NCBI GenBank assembly: GCA_965178635.1
Contig: CBCXVT010000003.1
Location: 62,001 to 126,000, forward strand
DNA: 64,000 nucleotides
Reading direction: 5' to 3'
Source: GCA-2733415 sp965178635
GTDB taxonomy: Bacteria > Bacteroidota > Bacteroidia > Flavobacteriales > Flavobacteriaceae
Shown: piece after piece, positions 1 to 8,706 of the stretch
Position numbering within the stretch: position 1 is the first letter of the stretch
How the letters are laid out: each line of letters opens with the position of its first letter
Notes under the pieces: generated by a model
Seen by the model: the letters and a program-made list of their open reading frames with translations, nothing else
The model's database searches: none
Told to the model about the DNA's origin: nothing
Translations under genes and position numbers: made by a program

Positions 1-3000
1 ACTGTTATGTCTTGTGAAACTACAGTAGGTGCTATATTATCTTCTATCGTTAACGTTCTTGTAATCATGGTTTGATTACCCGAATCATCAGTTACTCTAA
101 ATAAATAGTCAAATGTATTACCAACATCTGCACAAGTAACATTAATTCTATCGCTAAAACCAGAATCGGCTAAGCTGTCACTATTTTCATCTCTAGCTAA
201 TTCAATCATAGCTATTCCACAATTATCGGTACTACCATTGTCTACATATTGTGGTAAGAAAGCATAAGCTCCATTACTCCAATTGTAATTGGTAATCGAA
301 AAATCATTGGCTAGCGCTAGAGGTGCCTCGTTATCAATAAATGTAATATCAAAAGTAGATTGAACAATTGCGCCAAACTCATCTTCTAGGTTCAAAGTTA
401 CAGTTACAGTGCCTGTTTGGTCGAGTTCGGGGGTCATTGTAACTGTTCTAGTTGTTCCTGTTGATGAAATACTAAACGTGTTTAACACCGATGTATTATC
501 TGATGTTGCAGTTAGAATTAAATTATCAGCTATGGTTTCATTATCTGAGATAATCACATTTACAACTGCATCTGTATTAGGACAACTAGCTGCAATATCT
601 GTAACAGGATTTATTACAGGGTCGGTATTTGTACCTATAGTAAAAGTTACAGTGTCTAAGCAACCAGTAGTTGTTGTTCCTGTTAATGTGTATTGCGTTA
701 CATTTTGAGCAACAGTAGGTGTCCCACTAATTTCTCCTGTTACAGAATCAATTATTAGACCTGTTGGTAATTGTGGTGTAACACTAAAAACCGTGTTATC
801 ATCAGGAGTTTCTGTAGGTTGTATCGGCGTTATTAACTCATTAAGAGCAAATACATAATTCACTTCGGGAAGTGCTATATCAACCTCAATAGATTCTATA
901 ATTTCTGTACTAGCCGTTGCAATACATCCAGCTTGGTTAATAACAGTAACATTATATATTCCTGGGTTCAAGCCACTAATTGTATTTGTAGTTGCAGTAA
1001 AGCCATTAGGTCCTGTCCATTCATAAGTAAAGGTGTCTGTTGCCGTTGCATTACTTACAATAGCTGTTGCAGAACCATCACCTGAATTTCCACAAGTCTC
1101 GTCTGTTTTGGTTACTATAGCTTCAAAAGGCACACTAAAATTACGGTATGAAGTGCTTTCTTGAGAATAATTATAAAATCCAAATCGGCCATCTTCAAAG
1201 GTTCCATCTATATTAAAAACTTCATTACCATCAATAAGAATAGTAATATTTTGTTCGGTATAAGTTACTTTAAAGTCGTACCATGTATTGTCTGCCCAAC
1301 CACCTACTGCTGTATTGGTTGCGAGAACTTGAGCTTGAGAATGGGTTGCATCCCAAAAGCCTTGGCTAATTTCGTTAGAAGGAATATTGCCATCATATTT
1401 TATAACACGCATACCTGCAACAGCACCATTTTGTGCTGCTTGTTTCCAATCAAACAATATCATTTTATAGTTGTTAGGCGTTGCGTTTGTAGGACTTTGA
1501 TAACCTAAAACAAACCCAAAGAAATCATCATCACCAGTAGTAAAAACTCCAAACTCTCCTTGAATAGAGGTGTTTATATAGTTTTCTTGACTTACAAAAT
1601 AAGTAGGACTACTATTGGTTGTTTGAGTAACTGTAAAATCATTATTAGATAAGTTCCATGTACCGTTAGAAAGATCTCCTTCTTGTTGCCAAGAGGTTAA
1701 GCTAATAGGCAAAGCACAAGCTACTTCTGCATCCTCAACTGTAATAATTTTTGTAGCACTTAATTGCACACAGGATGCATCTGTTAAACCGCCATATTCG
1801 ACTACGTAGCCATCTATGTTCGCATTATCAAAGGCATAATCATTCCATAAACCATCTGTTAAAAAATGCGCATAGTCTTCACCACTACCAGAATTATTTG
1901 GTTCATTTGCGCTCCAGTTGTTATACTCTCCACCTACAACACTACCATTGCTTACACCTTGCCAAAATTGTGTGCCAGCTTCTGGTCCAGTGACCCAAAG
2001 CCACTGATTTTCATTAGCTGCATCGCTTGCTCCTATCCAGCCCTGTCCAGATAACTTAGCTGTTATAAAATCATTCTCATCTTGACTCGTCACAGTAGCT
2101 AAATAACCTGGCAGACCATATAGACTTCTATTACTTGCTGCAGCTTCTGCGGCTGGCCAAGTGATTCCTGAGTCTGAAATATATTCATAAAAGTGACCGT
2201 TAGTTTGAAAAGGTTGAGCGCTACCTAAGCTAAATACTATTTCGCGGTTAGACAAATTGGTACTCGTTGTACTAAATTGTACCGATTGAAGTATCGCTTG
2301 CGCTTCTGCATCAGTCATGCTTCCCGATATACTTAAAACTCCCGTGGTAGCATTAAATGAACTGGTTACTCCTGCAGGTAATGCACTAGCCACCTCTAAA
2401 CTATCACCAATCTGCTGTCCATTGATACTTACTCTTAGCTCGGTAATAGCTTGGTCTTGATTAATTACAATACCGCTATCAATTGTGAATGCTACACCAT
2501 TATTTAAACTTAAACTAGAACCTGTGGTTGTGGTTATAGTAGCTACAGTGTTGACATTAATAATAAACGTATTGGTAGAAACACCACCACTAGGGTCTGA
2601 CGCTGTAATTGTTATTGTTGTTGAGCCAATTTGGTCTGTTAAAGGTGTGTAAGTTATTGTTCTGTTGCCAGCACTACCACCTAACAAAACATTAGCTGTT
2701 GGAAGTAAAGCTTCATTACTAGAGGTTGCACTTAAAGTTAACAAATCTAAATCGGTAGTTTCTGTATCTGTAACAGTAAAATTAACTACTGCTGGTGTTT
2801 CACCCAAACATAACGATTGAGTTAAAACTGCACCGACTACTGGATTTGTATTTGGTATTAATACAGGATCAGTATTTGCAACACCAGAGGCGGCATCAAA
2901 AGTACATAATCCTATTTCTTCACCTGTTTGAGGGTTTACAAAGCCTAATGTATAAGTGTCTGTATTAGGTAAATCTAAATTGTAAAAACAATAGGTTACT

Positions 3001-4325
3001 AAATAGTCTAACTGATTTGTTGAAACAACAGAAGGGGGACCTACTTCAACTGTACTAAGTACACCGTCTATCCAAACGTTATTAATTGCAGGTATAGTAC
3101 CTGGTAATGATGTTTGAGAGTATTTAAAAGTTATTTGTCCTGTTTTTGATGTAGCGGGCGCCGTTGCATAGGCTGTACCATTTACACTTGCATCTGTAGG
3201 CGTGCTATTTACGCCAGGACATAGTATTGCATTGGTGTCACCATCAATACGTTGTTCAATTTCTGCACAAGCGTATAGTGTTGTGAAATCAATATTTGAG
3301 ATATCGGTGTAAACGAGGCTATTGTCATCACCAAGATAAGATGAGACAAAATATAATGTATATGAGGTATAGGCATCTAAACCAGACAAGTTAAAAGTAG
3401 ATTGCACGTTTGCCGTTGTTGCTTGCGTGCCAGAATCAGCAACATCACCACCTGCATAAGACGCACCAGCAATTAATTGTGCTTGCGTTGGCGCTGTACT
3501 ACCCTCTGGTACTATAACATAGTAGCCGTTTGAGTTTAATGTTGTAGTAACTAATAAATCTGCAGTATTTGGGGTAATATTTTCTATACTATTACTCACA
3601 CCTAAAGATCTACCATAGTCTATCATGGCATATAACATGTTAGACATTTGTGGTTGTGGTTGCCAACTAGTGCTGGTAATAAAAAAAGGTGTTGTCATCC
3701 CAGAAAACAAAACTTTACCACTACCCACTGTTTTTTCTGCAAAAACATGACCTTGACCGGCAGCAAGATCAGTTGGGGCTATTGTTATAATTGGTGTTAA
3801 ACCTGGACCAGTTAAGACATTGTGGGCAATGTAGCTACCTGTATATTCCGCTGCTACTATTGGTGTGTATGCTGTATCTGTAAAAAAGGGATGATTTACA
3901 TCTAGAGGTGCGGTTCTTCTAATTAGTATTCGTTGTGAAGAGATACCAAAACCGATATCAAAAGTATCATTAGGAAAGCTTTCATTGGTAGCGGCACTTA
4001 AAAATAAGACACCACCGTTACTTACCCAATTCTCAATAAGTGTTTGGTGTGTTGTTAATACACTTATTAGAGAAGACGTGTCTTGGTTACCACCTTCAAT
4101 AAATACTAATTTTCTACCCGGTACAAAAATGTCGTTTGCATTGTAAGAGTTATAGAAATAGTGTGTATAATCTGATGGGTATATGGTACCCATTGCTTGT
4201 ACAATACTATTTTGATTCCATGGCTGTGTTGTATTACTAAGATATGCCGCAGATGTTTGTGAATTAGCTTTATTCGAATTAAATGCAGAGCATACTAAAA
4301 CAAAAAGAAAAATAAACTTTTTCAT
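1..4325 (-). CDS. Giant multidomain secreted protein, partial (3' end outside window)
   Basis: The minus-strand frame is open from an ATG at 4325 to the window edge, about 1440 codons with no stop seen on reading it through. The product starts with a signal peptide (MKKFIFLFVLVCSAFN). The N-terminal ~230 residues resemble a glutamine-amidotransferase/DUF4350-like fold (VFIEGGNQ, WVSNGGVLFLSA). A C-type lectin-like domain lies near residues 700-845 (WIGASD, EPNNSGSGEDYAHF, WNDY). A thrombospondin-C/LamG-like domain follows at about 868-1062 (DDDFFGFVLGYQ, LFDWKQ). An SprB-like repeat with a Cys pair is at about 1072-1139, then Ig/cadherin-like modules. This is the usual layout of T9SS-exported adhesins, so a C-terminal sorting tail is expected beyond position 1 but cannot be seen. 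The start codon overlaps the stop of the upstream gene (TAATG), which suggests translational coupling. Confidence 0.85.
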   Translation of the reverse strand, partial: MKKFIFLFVLVCSAFNSNKANSQTSAAYLSNTTQPWNQNSIVQAMGTIYPSDYTHYFYNSYNANDIFVPGRKLVFIEGGNQDTSSLISVLTTHQTLIENWVSNGGVLFLSAATNESFPNDTFDIGFGISSQRILIRRTAPLDVNHPFFTDTAYTPIVAAEYTGSYIAHNVLTGPGLTPIITIAPTDLAAGQGHVFAEKTVGSGKVLFSGMTTPFFITSTSWQPQPQMSNMLYAMIDYGRSLGVSNSIENITPNTADLLVTTTLNSNGYYVIVPEGSTAPTQAQLIAGASYAGGDVADSGTQATTANVQSTFNLSGLDAYTSYTLYFVSSYLGDDNSLVYTDISNIDFTTLYACAEIEQRIDGDTNAILCPGVNSTPTDASVNGTAYATAPATSKTGQITFKYSQTSLPGTIPAINNVWIDGVLSTVEVGPPSVVSTNQLDYLVTYCFYNLDLPNTDTYTLGFVNPQTGEEIGLCTFDAASGVANTDPVLIPNTNPVVGAVLTQSLCLGETPAVVNFTVTDTETTDLDLLTLSATSSNEALLPTANVLLGGSAGNRTITYTPLTDQIGSTTITITASDPSGGVSTNTFIINVNTVATITTTTGSSLSLNNGVAFTIDSGIVINQDQAITELRVSINGQQIGDSLEVASALPAGVTSSFNATTGVLSISGSMTDAEAQAILQSVQFSTTSTNLSNREIVFSLGSAQPFQTNGHFYEYISDSGITWPAAEAAASNRSLYGLPGYLATVTSQDENDFITAKLSGQGWIGASDAANENQWLWVTGPEAGTQFWQGVSNGSVVGGEYNNWSANEPNNSGSGEDYAHFLTDGLWNDYAFDNANIDGYVVEYGGLTDASCVQLSATKIITVEDAEVACALPISLTSWQQEGDLSNGTWNLSNNDFTVTQTTNSSPTYFVSQENYINTSIQGEFGVFTTGDDDFFGFVLGYQSPTNATPNNYKMILFDWKQAAQNGAVAGMRVIKYDGNIPSNEISQGFWDATHSQAQVLATNTAVGGWADNTWYDFKVTYTEQNITILIDGNEVFNIDGTFEDGRFGFYNYSQESTSYRNFSVPFEAIVTKTDETCGNSGDGSATAIVSNATATDTFTYEWTGPNGFTATTNTISGLNPGIYNVTVINQAGCIATASTEIIESIEVDIALPEVNYVFALNELITPIQPTETPDDNTVFSVTPQLPTGLIIDSVTGEISGTPTVAQNVTQYTLTGTTTTGCLDTVTFTIGTNTDPVINPVTDIAASCPNTDAVVNVIISDNETIADNLILTATSDNTSVLNTFSISSTGTTRTVTMTPELDQTGTVTVTLNLEDEFGAIVQSTFDITFIDNEAPLALANDFSITNYNWSNGAYAFLPQYVDNGSTDNCGIAMIELARDENSDSLADSGFSDRINVTCADVGNTFDYLFRVTDDSGNQTMITRTLTIEDNIAPTVVSQDIT

Positions 4326-4702
4326 TAATTTAATAATTTAATAGTTAAGGTATTTGTTGGGGTAAGGTCTTTATTCAGTTCGGTTATTTCAACTTCATAA
4401 GTTGAATAATAGATTTTTGCATCGATAATTAAAAACTTACCGTTGCGGTTGTTGTTTATATTACCTAAGCTGATAACTTTTTTACCAAGTATCAGTGTAT
4501 TTGAAGGTATTTTAAAATTTGTCTCATTGTTTATATTTCTTATGAGTATACCTTCAAAATTGTCTGTTAGTATTTCTTTAAATTTAACAGAGTTTTCTAT
4601 TGAATTTAGTACTAACTTTAAATCTGATTGTTGTTTACTGTTTTGGGCATAAAATGTGCTACTTGCAGTAAATAAAAGTAGAATGAGGAGTTTTTTAATC
4701 AT
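4325..4702 (-). CDS. Small secreted protein of unknown function
   Basis: A 125-aa protein with a clear signal peptide (MIKKLLILLLFTASS, then FYAQ before the likely cleavage site) and no family I recognise. The mature part is a short, probably beta-rich domain of about 105 residues. Its stop codon shares one base with the start of the giant secreted protein downstream, so the two are almost certainly co-translated. It could be a periplasmic partner or a PorP/SprF-like accessory, but it is much too short to be a full SprF barrel. A perfect 19-bp hairpin lies about 100 bp upstream of its start. Confidence 0.7.
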   Translation of the reverse strand: MIKKLLILLLFTASSTFYAQNSKQQSDLKLVLNSIENSVKFKEILTDNFEGILIRNINNETNFKIPSNTLILGKKVISLGNINNNRNGKFLIIDAKIYYSTYEVEITELNKDLTPTNTLTIKLLN

Positions 4703-4800
4703 CTTTTTGCTGGTTTATTTAATATTTTTTGTAAGGTGCTTTACCTGTAAAAGGTTAACATCAATTTTTTTAAATACTTCTTTGGTATTACTGTTATTCA

Positions 4801-4841
4801 CTCCACCTTTAAAAAAACGAAACGTTTTTTTAAAGGTGGAG
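4801..4841. repeat. Perfect 19-bp inverted repeat with 3-base loop
   Basis: Left arm 4801-4819 and right arm 4823-4841 are exact reverse complements, separated by AAA. Each arm has a GC-richer outer part (CTCCACC) and an inner run of seven A or T. It lies upstream of the minus-strand gene starting at 4702, in a gene-free stretch. No U-tract follows the closing stem on either strand, so it is not a typical terminator. It could be a cruciform or protein-binding site, or the end of a decayed mobile element. Confidence 0.75.
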
Positions 4842-5167
4842 AAGATTTAAATATTGGTATTACTCTACGTTTTCTGCGTTATAATGCTTTGGGTTTAGGT
4901 TTTTTAGTTCGATTTGGTTTTTTAATAAATTTATAAACTGGTTAAATTAAAAAAGTAAAATATCTAAAACGATACCGTCGTGTTGTTAAACTAGTTTTTC
5001 CCTGGGGGGAGATTTGAACACCCTTAAATAAAATGTATTTAAAATTTTTCGCAAAAATAAAGCAAAGATTTGTAAGAACAAGGTTTTTTTTATTATTTTT
5101 TTTAGTTAGGCAATTAGCTTTTAATAGTATAAGTGTGGTTTAGCGCTTTGCTGCGTTATTAGGTGTA
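4842..5167. other. Gene-free stretch with a T-arm-like remnant
   Basis: About 325 bases without a credible gene. On the minus strand, 5007-5023 can fold as a tRNA T-arm-like hairpin: GGGTG, loop TTCAAAT, CTCCC, four of five pairs. It is followed at 5000-5006 by CCCAGGG, like the 3' strand of an acceptor stem. No D-arm, anticodon arm or 5' acceptor strand was found further right, so this is not an intact tRNA. It could be a relic of a tRNA or tmRNA 3' end used as an integration site by the adjoining element. This is inference only. Confidence 0.3.
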
Positions 5168-5692
5168 ATGACATTCTTGGCTGCCCGTAATCCCCAATAC
5201 ACAACAAATAGAGGTAGTGTAAGAAACTTTGAACCTATCTTTCACTTCGTGAAGTCCGAAGACTACTATTTTGATAGACAATGGCTAAAAATGGTAGTTG
5301 ACGAAAAAGAAAGTGTTAAGGATGCAAAAGCTCGTGTTATTTATGGTTCTAACACAGGAAATTCACCAAAACTTTTCTCAGGTCTTGATTTTAGAGAAAA
5401 TATCCTAAAGCACAAGATAGGTAATACCTATAACCTTAGGGAAAAATGTAAAGAGGAAGGGTTTCATATGGAGCACTCTGCAACTTTCCCGTTGAGTCTG
5501 CCTACTATTTTCATACTATCTACTTCAAAACCGGGGGATACCGTTTTAGACATTTTCTCAGGAACTGCAACAACAGGTGAGGTCGCATTATTGACAAACA
5601 GAAAATACGTTGGGTACGAACTCAATCCACAGTTCGTTATGGCATCAGAGGTAAGGTTAGCACCTTATATGGAGTTAAAAAATGTAGCGTAA
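5168..5692 (+). pseudogene. 5'-truncated beta-class DNA methyltransferase (N6/N4)
   Basis: The 174-aa product matches only the C-terminal half of a site-specific DNA methyltransferase. The SAM-binding motif I is present near residue 130 (DIFSGTATTGEVA), followed by GYELNPQF. In the beta-class order the catalytic DPPY motif should lie before this, and it is absent. The sequence upstream of the ATG does not restore it. The protein should therefore be inactive as an enzyme, or the gene is a remnant left by recombination. It overlaps the next gene by one base (TAATG), keeping a methylase/ParB-like pair often seen in phages and integrative elements. Confidence 0.75.
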
Positions 5693-6288
5693 TGGGGGTT
5701 CAAAGAATTAATCCATCAAAATTAAGTTATAACCCAATCTATCGTCCTCATAAGGTAGTGGATTGGGGTTATTCTAACTTTCTGAATAATATTGGTGTAT
5801 ATGGTCAGAAAGTGCCTATAAGAGTTGATAAAGACCTCTGTGTAGTGGACGGCAATAAAAGGCTACAGGCCTTAATAGAATTGAACATACAAATGGTTAA
5901 CATAATCATCGTAGAAGAATTAAATTTTACGATTGATATCTGTGATTTAAAACCTTCTGAGAAGCTTATTTTATTAGATGTATTCGAAAACAAATACAAT
6001 TTAACTCAATACTCTTCTAAAAACGCTTCAATAGTTGCAAAATCACTTAGAAAATTAGTGTTTGGTGGAACAGGACAACTACTGAAATACTATGAACTTA
6101 AAAAATTGTTAATCGAACTTCCTAAATTAAATTCTCTTTTATATCATCAAATACTTATTCAATTGGATTCAAATGAAATAACAATAAACGAAGTCATCTG
6201 TCAAATAGAAAGAGTCTTAAACAAAAACGCTTGTTTTGACTTCAGGTTATTTTCTTTATCCCAAGCTGATTTACTATGTGCGGCTTAG
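5692..6288 (+). CDS. ParB/Srx-like N-terminal domain protein
   Basis: A 198-aa protein whose first ~80 residues carry the ParB-like pattern: PIRVDKDLCVVDGNKRL, i.e. a PhRV segment followed by the vvDGnkRlqAl motif. The C-terminal part is helical and unrecognised. Proteins of this kind on mobile elements usually accompany a DNA methyltransferase and are not chromosome segregation factors. The one-base overlap with the upstream methylase remnant fits that. It converges on the integrase gene, the two stops overlapping by four bases. It looks intact, though its partner is not. Confidence 0.7.
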   Translation: MGVQRINPSKLSYNPIYRPHKVVDWGYSNFLNNIGVYGQKVPIRVDKDLCVVDGNKRLQALIELNIQMVNIIIVEELNFTIDICDLKPSEKLILLDVFENKYNLTQYSSKNASIVAKSLRKLVFGGTGQLLKYYELKKLLIELPKLNSLLYHQILIQLDSNEITINEVICQIERVLNKNACFDFRLFSLSQADLLCAA

Positions 6289-7685
6289 ACCTTATATAAA
6301 GAATTCATTTCTCTGAAGAAATTATCAGTATCAGCATAAAGCTCTTCTGACTTGAATTTCTTTAAATAGTTTTCGGTTATACTAACGTTAGAATGAGCCA
6401 AAGCTTTTGATACTTTATGGATATCACCTGTCGCCGTCTTAAAAGTATATGCGAAGGTATGTCGAGCTGAACCGAAAGAAAAAGGCTCAATCCTTAACGA
6501 GAAAGCTATATTTTTTAATTGTTTATTCACAATTGCTCGTATTGAAGATATTTTGTTGTAAGTCTTTTGAGCATCATTCAAATTTTCAAGTTCTTCACCA
6601 AAAATGTATTTTTTGTTCTTGCTTGAAAATGAATAAATTATTTTTCTCAAGAGGTCATCACGCTTGAAGATAATTGTTTTAAATTCATCGTCTTCTTTAT
6701 GAGTAAGGTCTCGGCTGTTAATGATTTCCCTATATTGACGATATTTCGCTTCAAGCGTATATATAACTTTAGCATCTTTACTTTTAGCCAGTTTATATTG
6801 TTGAGGGTTTCGAGGATAAAGGTTTTGTGGTAAGTAATATTTCACAATATTTAATCCTTTATCGTTAAGGTAGCATTGATGGTTCTTTGAGGTTTTGGAA
6901 ATTTGGTAAATAACTTCATTAAAATGTATATTCTCCCATTTAAGTTTAACGAGGTCCTGAAATCGCATACCCATTAAATAAAAAGAAAACAGGAAAAATG
7001 TCACGGCCTTAAATTCAGTAGAGTTAGGATTTAAATCAAAGTGCAGACTTTCATCCAAAAGATGTATTGTTTCTAATGTTAACGTTTTTTTAGTCCCACC
7101 ATCATCGGTGATTTTTTGAAATTTGTGATAGGGATTACTTACCGGTAACATAAATTTCGGATTATCTTCAGCATAAGACAAGGCTGTTTTAATTACTTTG
7201 TGGTAATTCTTTAATGCACCATTTGTTAATTTTCTGTCATTAATAAAATAGTGATTAATTAATCTTACGTGTTCTTTGTTAAAATTTTGAAGAGGAAGGT
7301 CGTTAAGTTTCATTCTCTTCAAATGATTTAATAGCGTTGTATATCTTTTTACAGCAGAAATTCTATTTTGTGAATTAAAATCTTTAATTCTTTCTAACAT
7401 TAAATCCCCGAAAGAGCCAAATTCAATTTCATCCTCTTTTGTCTCATATGTATCTTGAACAACATTATAAGAGGATAAGAGATTTTGAATAATGATATTA
7501 TATTGTTCGTTAAGATTAAAGTTTTTTAAAACTCTATTGTTTTTAGTGCTCCAACTTCTTTTTGGGATATTTAACCCTGTTGCTATATATTTGTTCTGTC
7601 TTGTGTTACTATTATAGAACTTTATCTTTATTGGGTAGAGTCCTTCTTTATTCGGCGTGTGCCAAAGGATAGCAGAAACTTTCAT
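6285..7685 (-). CDS. Tyrosine recombinase / site-specific integrase
   Basis: 466 aa. The N-terminal part is the Arm-DNA-binding-like domain common in Bacteroidetes integrases (SAILWHTPNKEGLYPIKIKF), then a SAM-like core-binding domain. The catalytic part shows the first Arg in GMRFQDLVKLKW, the second Arg box SARHTFAY (the usual H-x-x-R is here S-x-R-H), the late His in KALAHSN, and the nucleophile Tyr in ITENYLKKF. The gene reads away from a region at 7729-7950 with repeated sites typical of integrase arm binding. A -7 element TATATTTG lies 19 bp before the ATG. Probably the integrase of the small element that carries the methylase/ParB pair. Confidence 0.9.
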   Translation of the reverse strand: MKVSAILWHTPNKEGLYPIKIKFYNSNTRQNKYIATGLNIPKRSWSTKNNRVLKNFNLNEQYNIIIQNLLSSYNVVQDTYETKEDEIEFGSFGDLMLERIKDFNSQNRISAVKRYTTLLNHLKRMKLNDLPLQNFNKEHVRLINHYFINDRKLTNGALKNYHKVIKTALSYAEDNPKFMLPVSNPYHKFQKITDDGGTKKTLTLETIHLLDESLHFDLNPNSTEFKAVTFFLFSFYLMGMRFQDLVKLKWENIHFNEVIYQISKTSKNHQCYLNDKGLNIVKYYLPQNLYPRNPQQYKLAKSKDAKVIYTLEAKYRQYREIINSRDLTHKEDDEFKTIIFKRDDLLRKIIYSFSSKNKKYIFGEELENLNDAQKTYNKISSIRAIVNKQLKNIAFSLRIEPFSFGSARHTFAYTFKTATGDIHKVSKALAHSNVSITENYLKKFKSEELYADTDNFFREMNSLYKV

Positions 7686-7703
7686 TTATCATTACTTTAT
7701 TTT

Positions 7704-7711
7704 CAAATATA
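7704..7711 (-). promoter_or_regulatory. Putative -7 promoter element of the integrase
   Basis: Minus strand reads TATATTTG, a match to the Bacteroidetes TAnnTTTG -7 consensus, ending 19 bp before the integrase ATG. The nearest arm-like sites (7729-7766) fall where the -33 region would be, so integrase binding could repress its own promoter. Confidence 0.5.
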
Positions 7712-7728
7712 CAATCTTATCATTAAAA

Positions 7729-7766
7729 AGTTGAGCAATCAGTTGAGCAAAACGCCTTGCTCAACT
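7729..7766. repeat. Arm-type site triplet, copy 1
   Basis: Three 10-bp sites: AGTTGAGCAA at 7729 and 7741 in direct orientation, and its inverted form TTGCTCAACT at 7757. The spacings are 12 and 16 bp. The same layout recurs exactly 184 bp downstream. Clustered direct plus inverted decamers next to an integrase gene are what arm-binding sites of tyrosine recombinases look like. Confidence 0.7.
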
Positions 7767-7848
7767 CTTCTTTGAAGAAAACTAAAAAAATAAATAACTG
7801 ATAATCAATAATTTAAAATTATAATTTTTTGATTTTTAGGGAATTATG

Positions 7849-7867
7849 TTCCAGGTGGGACCACAAC
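7849..7867 (+). other. tRNA-acceptor-like segment, candidate recombination core
   Basis: The segment TTCCAGGTGGGACCACAAC sits between the two arm-site triplets and directly before a terminator. TGGGACC plus A resembles the 3' strand of a tRNA acceptor stem with its discriminator base, and integrases commonly use tRNA 3' ends. No upstream T-arm or tRNA body is present here, so this would be the truncated side of an att junction. No second copy was found in the window, so the call is tentative. Confidence 0.35.
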
Positions 7868-7870
7868 AAA

Positions 7871-7904
7871 AACCCCGTTAACATCAATGTTTACGGGGTT
7901 TTTT
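7871..7904 (+). terminator. Rho-independent terminator after the tRNA-like end
   Basis: ACCCCGTTAACAT pairs with ATGTTTACGGGGT (one mismatch, two-base loop), followed by TTTTT on the plus strand and preceded by AAAAA, so it could act in both directions. No intact gene precedes it on the plus strand. It probably belonged to the tRNA-like gene of which only the end remains. Confidence 0.65.
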
Positions 7905-7912
7905 ACTTTAAT

Positions 7913-7950
7913 AGTTGAGCAAATAGTTGAACAAAACCTCCCGCTCAACT
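7913..7950. repeat. Arm-type site triplet, copy 2
   Basis: AGTTGAGCAA at 7913, AGTTGAACAA at 7925 and inverted GCTCAACT ending at 7950. Order, orientation and spacing are the same as copy 1 at 7729-7766, shifted by 184 bp. A third, partial and inverted copy (site TTGCTCAACT plus a degenerate neighbour) is at 8481-8502. Together they flank the tRNA-like core and the terminator. Confidence 0.65.
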
Positions 7951-8099
7951 GCTTAACATTCATATTTTATTGACTTTTAAATCAAAAATTCCTTTCCCAG
8001 CGTCTTAAAAAATAAGGTTAGTTATTCCTTAGAGAATACATTTAACCACATTAGATTGTTATTAGGTTATTAACCCAGCAGCTCATAGTCATAGTTTGC

Positions 8100-8288
8100 C
8101 TATATAGCTCTCCTCTTGTCGAAGAATAAATCATATTTTGTTAGGTAAATTCTCGTCTCTTTAGCCGTGTTTCCTTCACATACTAATCCAAGCACCTCTT
8201 CAATTCGTATCATATCCTTTGTATAATCAATTAAAAAGTGTGCGTAGTAGTATTTGTCATTTGTGTTCCTTTCAATTGAATAGAACAT
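8100..8288 (-). CDS. Small hypothetical protein
   Basis: A 62-aa open frame starting MFYSIERNTNDKYYYAHF with balanced amino-acid use and many charged residues. I recognise no family. It stands alone in the mobile-element region with no overlapping alternative. It might be a real small accessory gene or a fragment. Confidence 0.35.
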   Translation of the reverse strand: MFYSIERNTNDKYYYAHFLIDYTKDMIRIEEVLGLVCEGNTAKETRIYLTKYDLFFDKRRAI

Positions 8289-8706
8289 CGTTAAATCATT
8301 TTTCTTTGTTTGGTGTGAAATTAATCGTCCAAATTGATTGTGTATTTATGTCTTTACTAAATCAGAATTATTAATAAGTTGATAATTAATTTTTAGTTTT
8401 ACTTTTTAATAATTCCCATGTAAAGAGCTGGGCTGGGGCAATCTAGGATTTTAGCTTGCGACACTTAAAAAGTGTCCTGGTTGCTCAACTGATTTCTCAG
8501 TCCCACGAGTATTTAACAGAGATAAACTCCGACCTCACGTATCCGACTCCGTTCAGTGAGGGTTTATATAATTTAAATAGATATTACTTCGCCATCTTCA
8601 TATCCTCTTATTCTCGTGGATGGCTTTTGCCGGTCTTTACGACCCATCATTAATCTATTACCATAATGAATAGAGTAAGATTGAGGAAAAGAAAGAGTTT
8701 AATTAA
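8289..8706. other. Gene-free stretch, part of it locally GC-richer, with a small hairpin
   Basis: No convincing gene. 8459-8475 is a perfect palindrome, GACACTT and AAGTGTC around AAA. It is followed at 8481-8502 by the inverted arm-like site (TTGCTCAACT). Bases about 8410-8650 look less AT-rich than the surroundings and read like foreign or decayed DNA. A 65-codon plus frame at 8456-8653 exists but shows no family features. Confidence 0.4.

Noticed and set aside
409..2054. Plus-strand open frames of 62-115 codons
   Set aside because: All lie opposite the continuous minus-strand frame of the giant secreted protein, which has a signal peptide and recognisable domains.
4801..4841. Invertible promoter with inverted repeats
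   Set aside because: Phase-variable promoters need two separated repeats around a promoter segment; here the arms are three bases apart.
5000..5023. Intact tRNA or tmRNA gene on the minus strand
   Set aside because: Only a T-arm-like hairpin and a possible acceptor strand are found; no anticodon arm, D-arm or matching 5' strand.
8456..8653. 65-codon plus-strand open frame as a gene
   Set aside because: No start context, no family features, and the region holds a palindrome and an integrase-type site instead.
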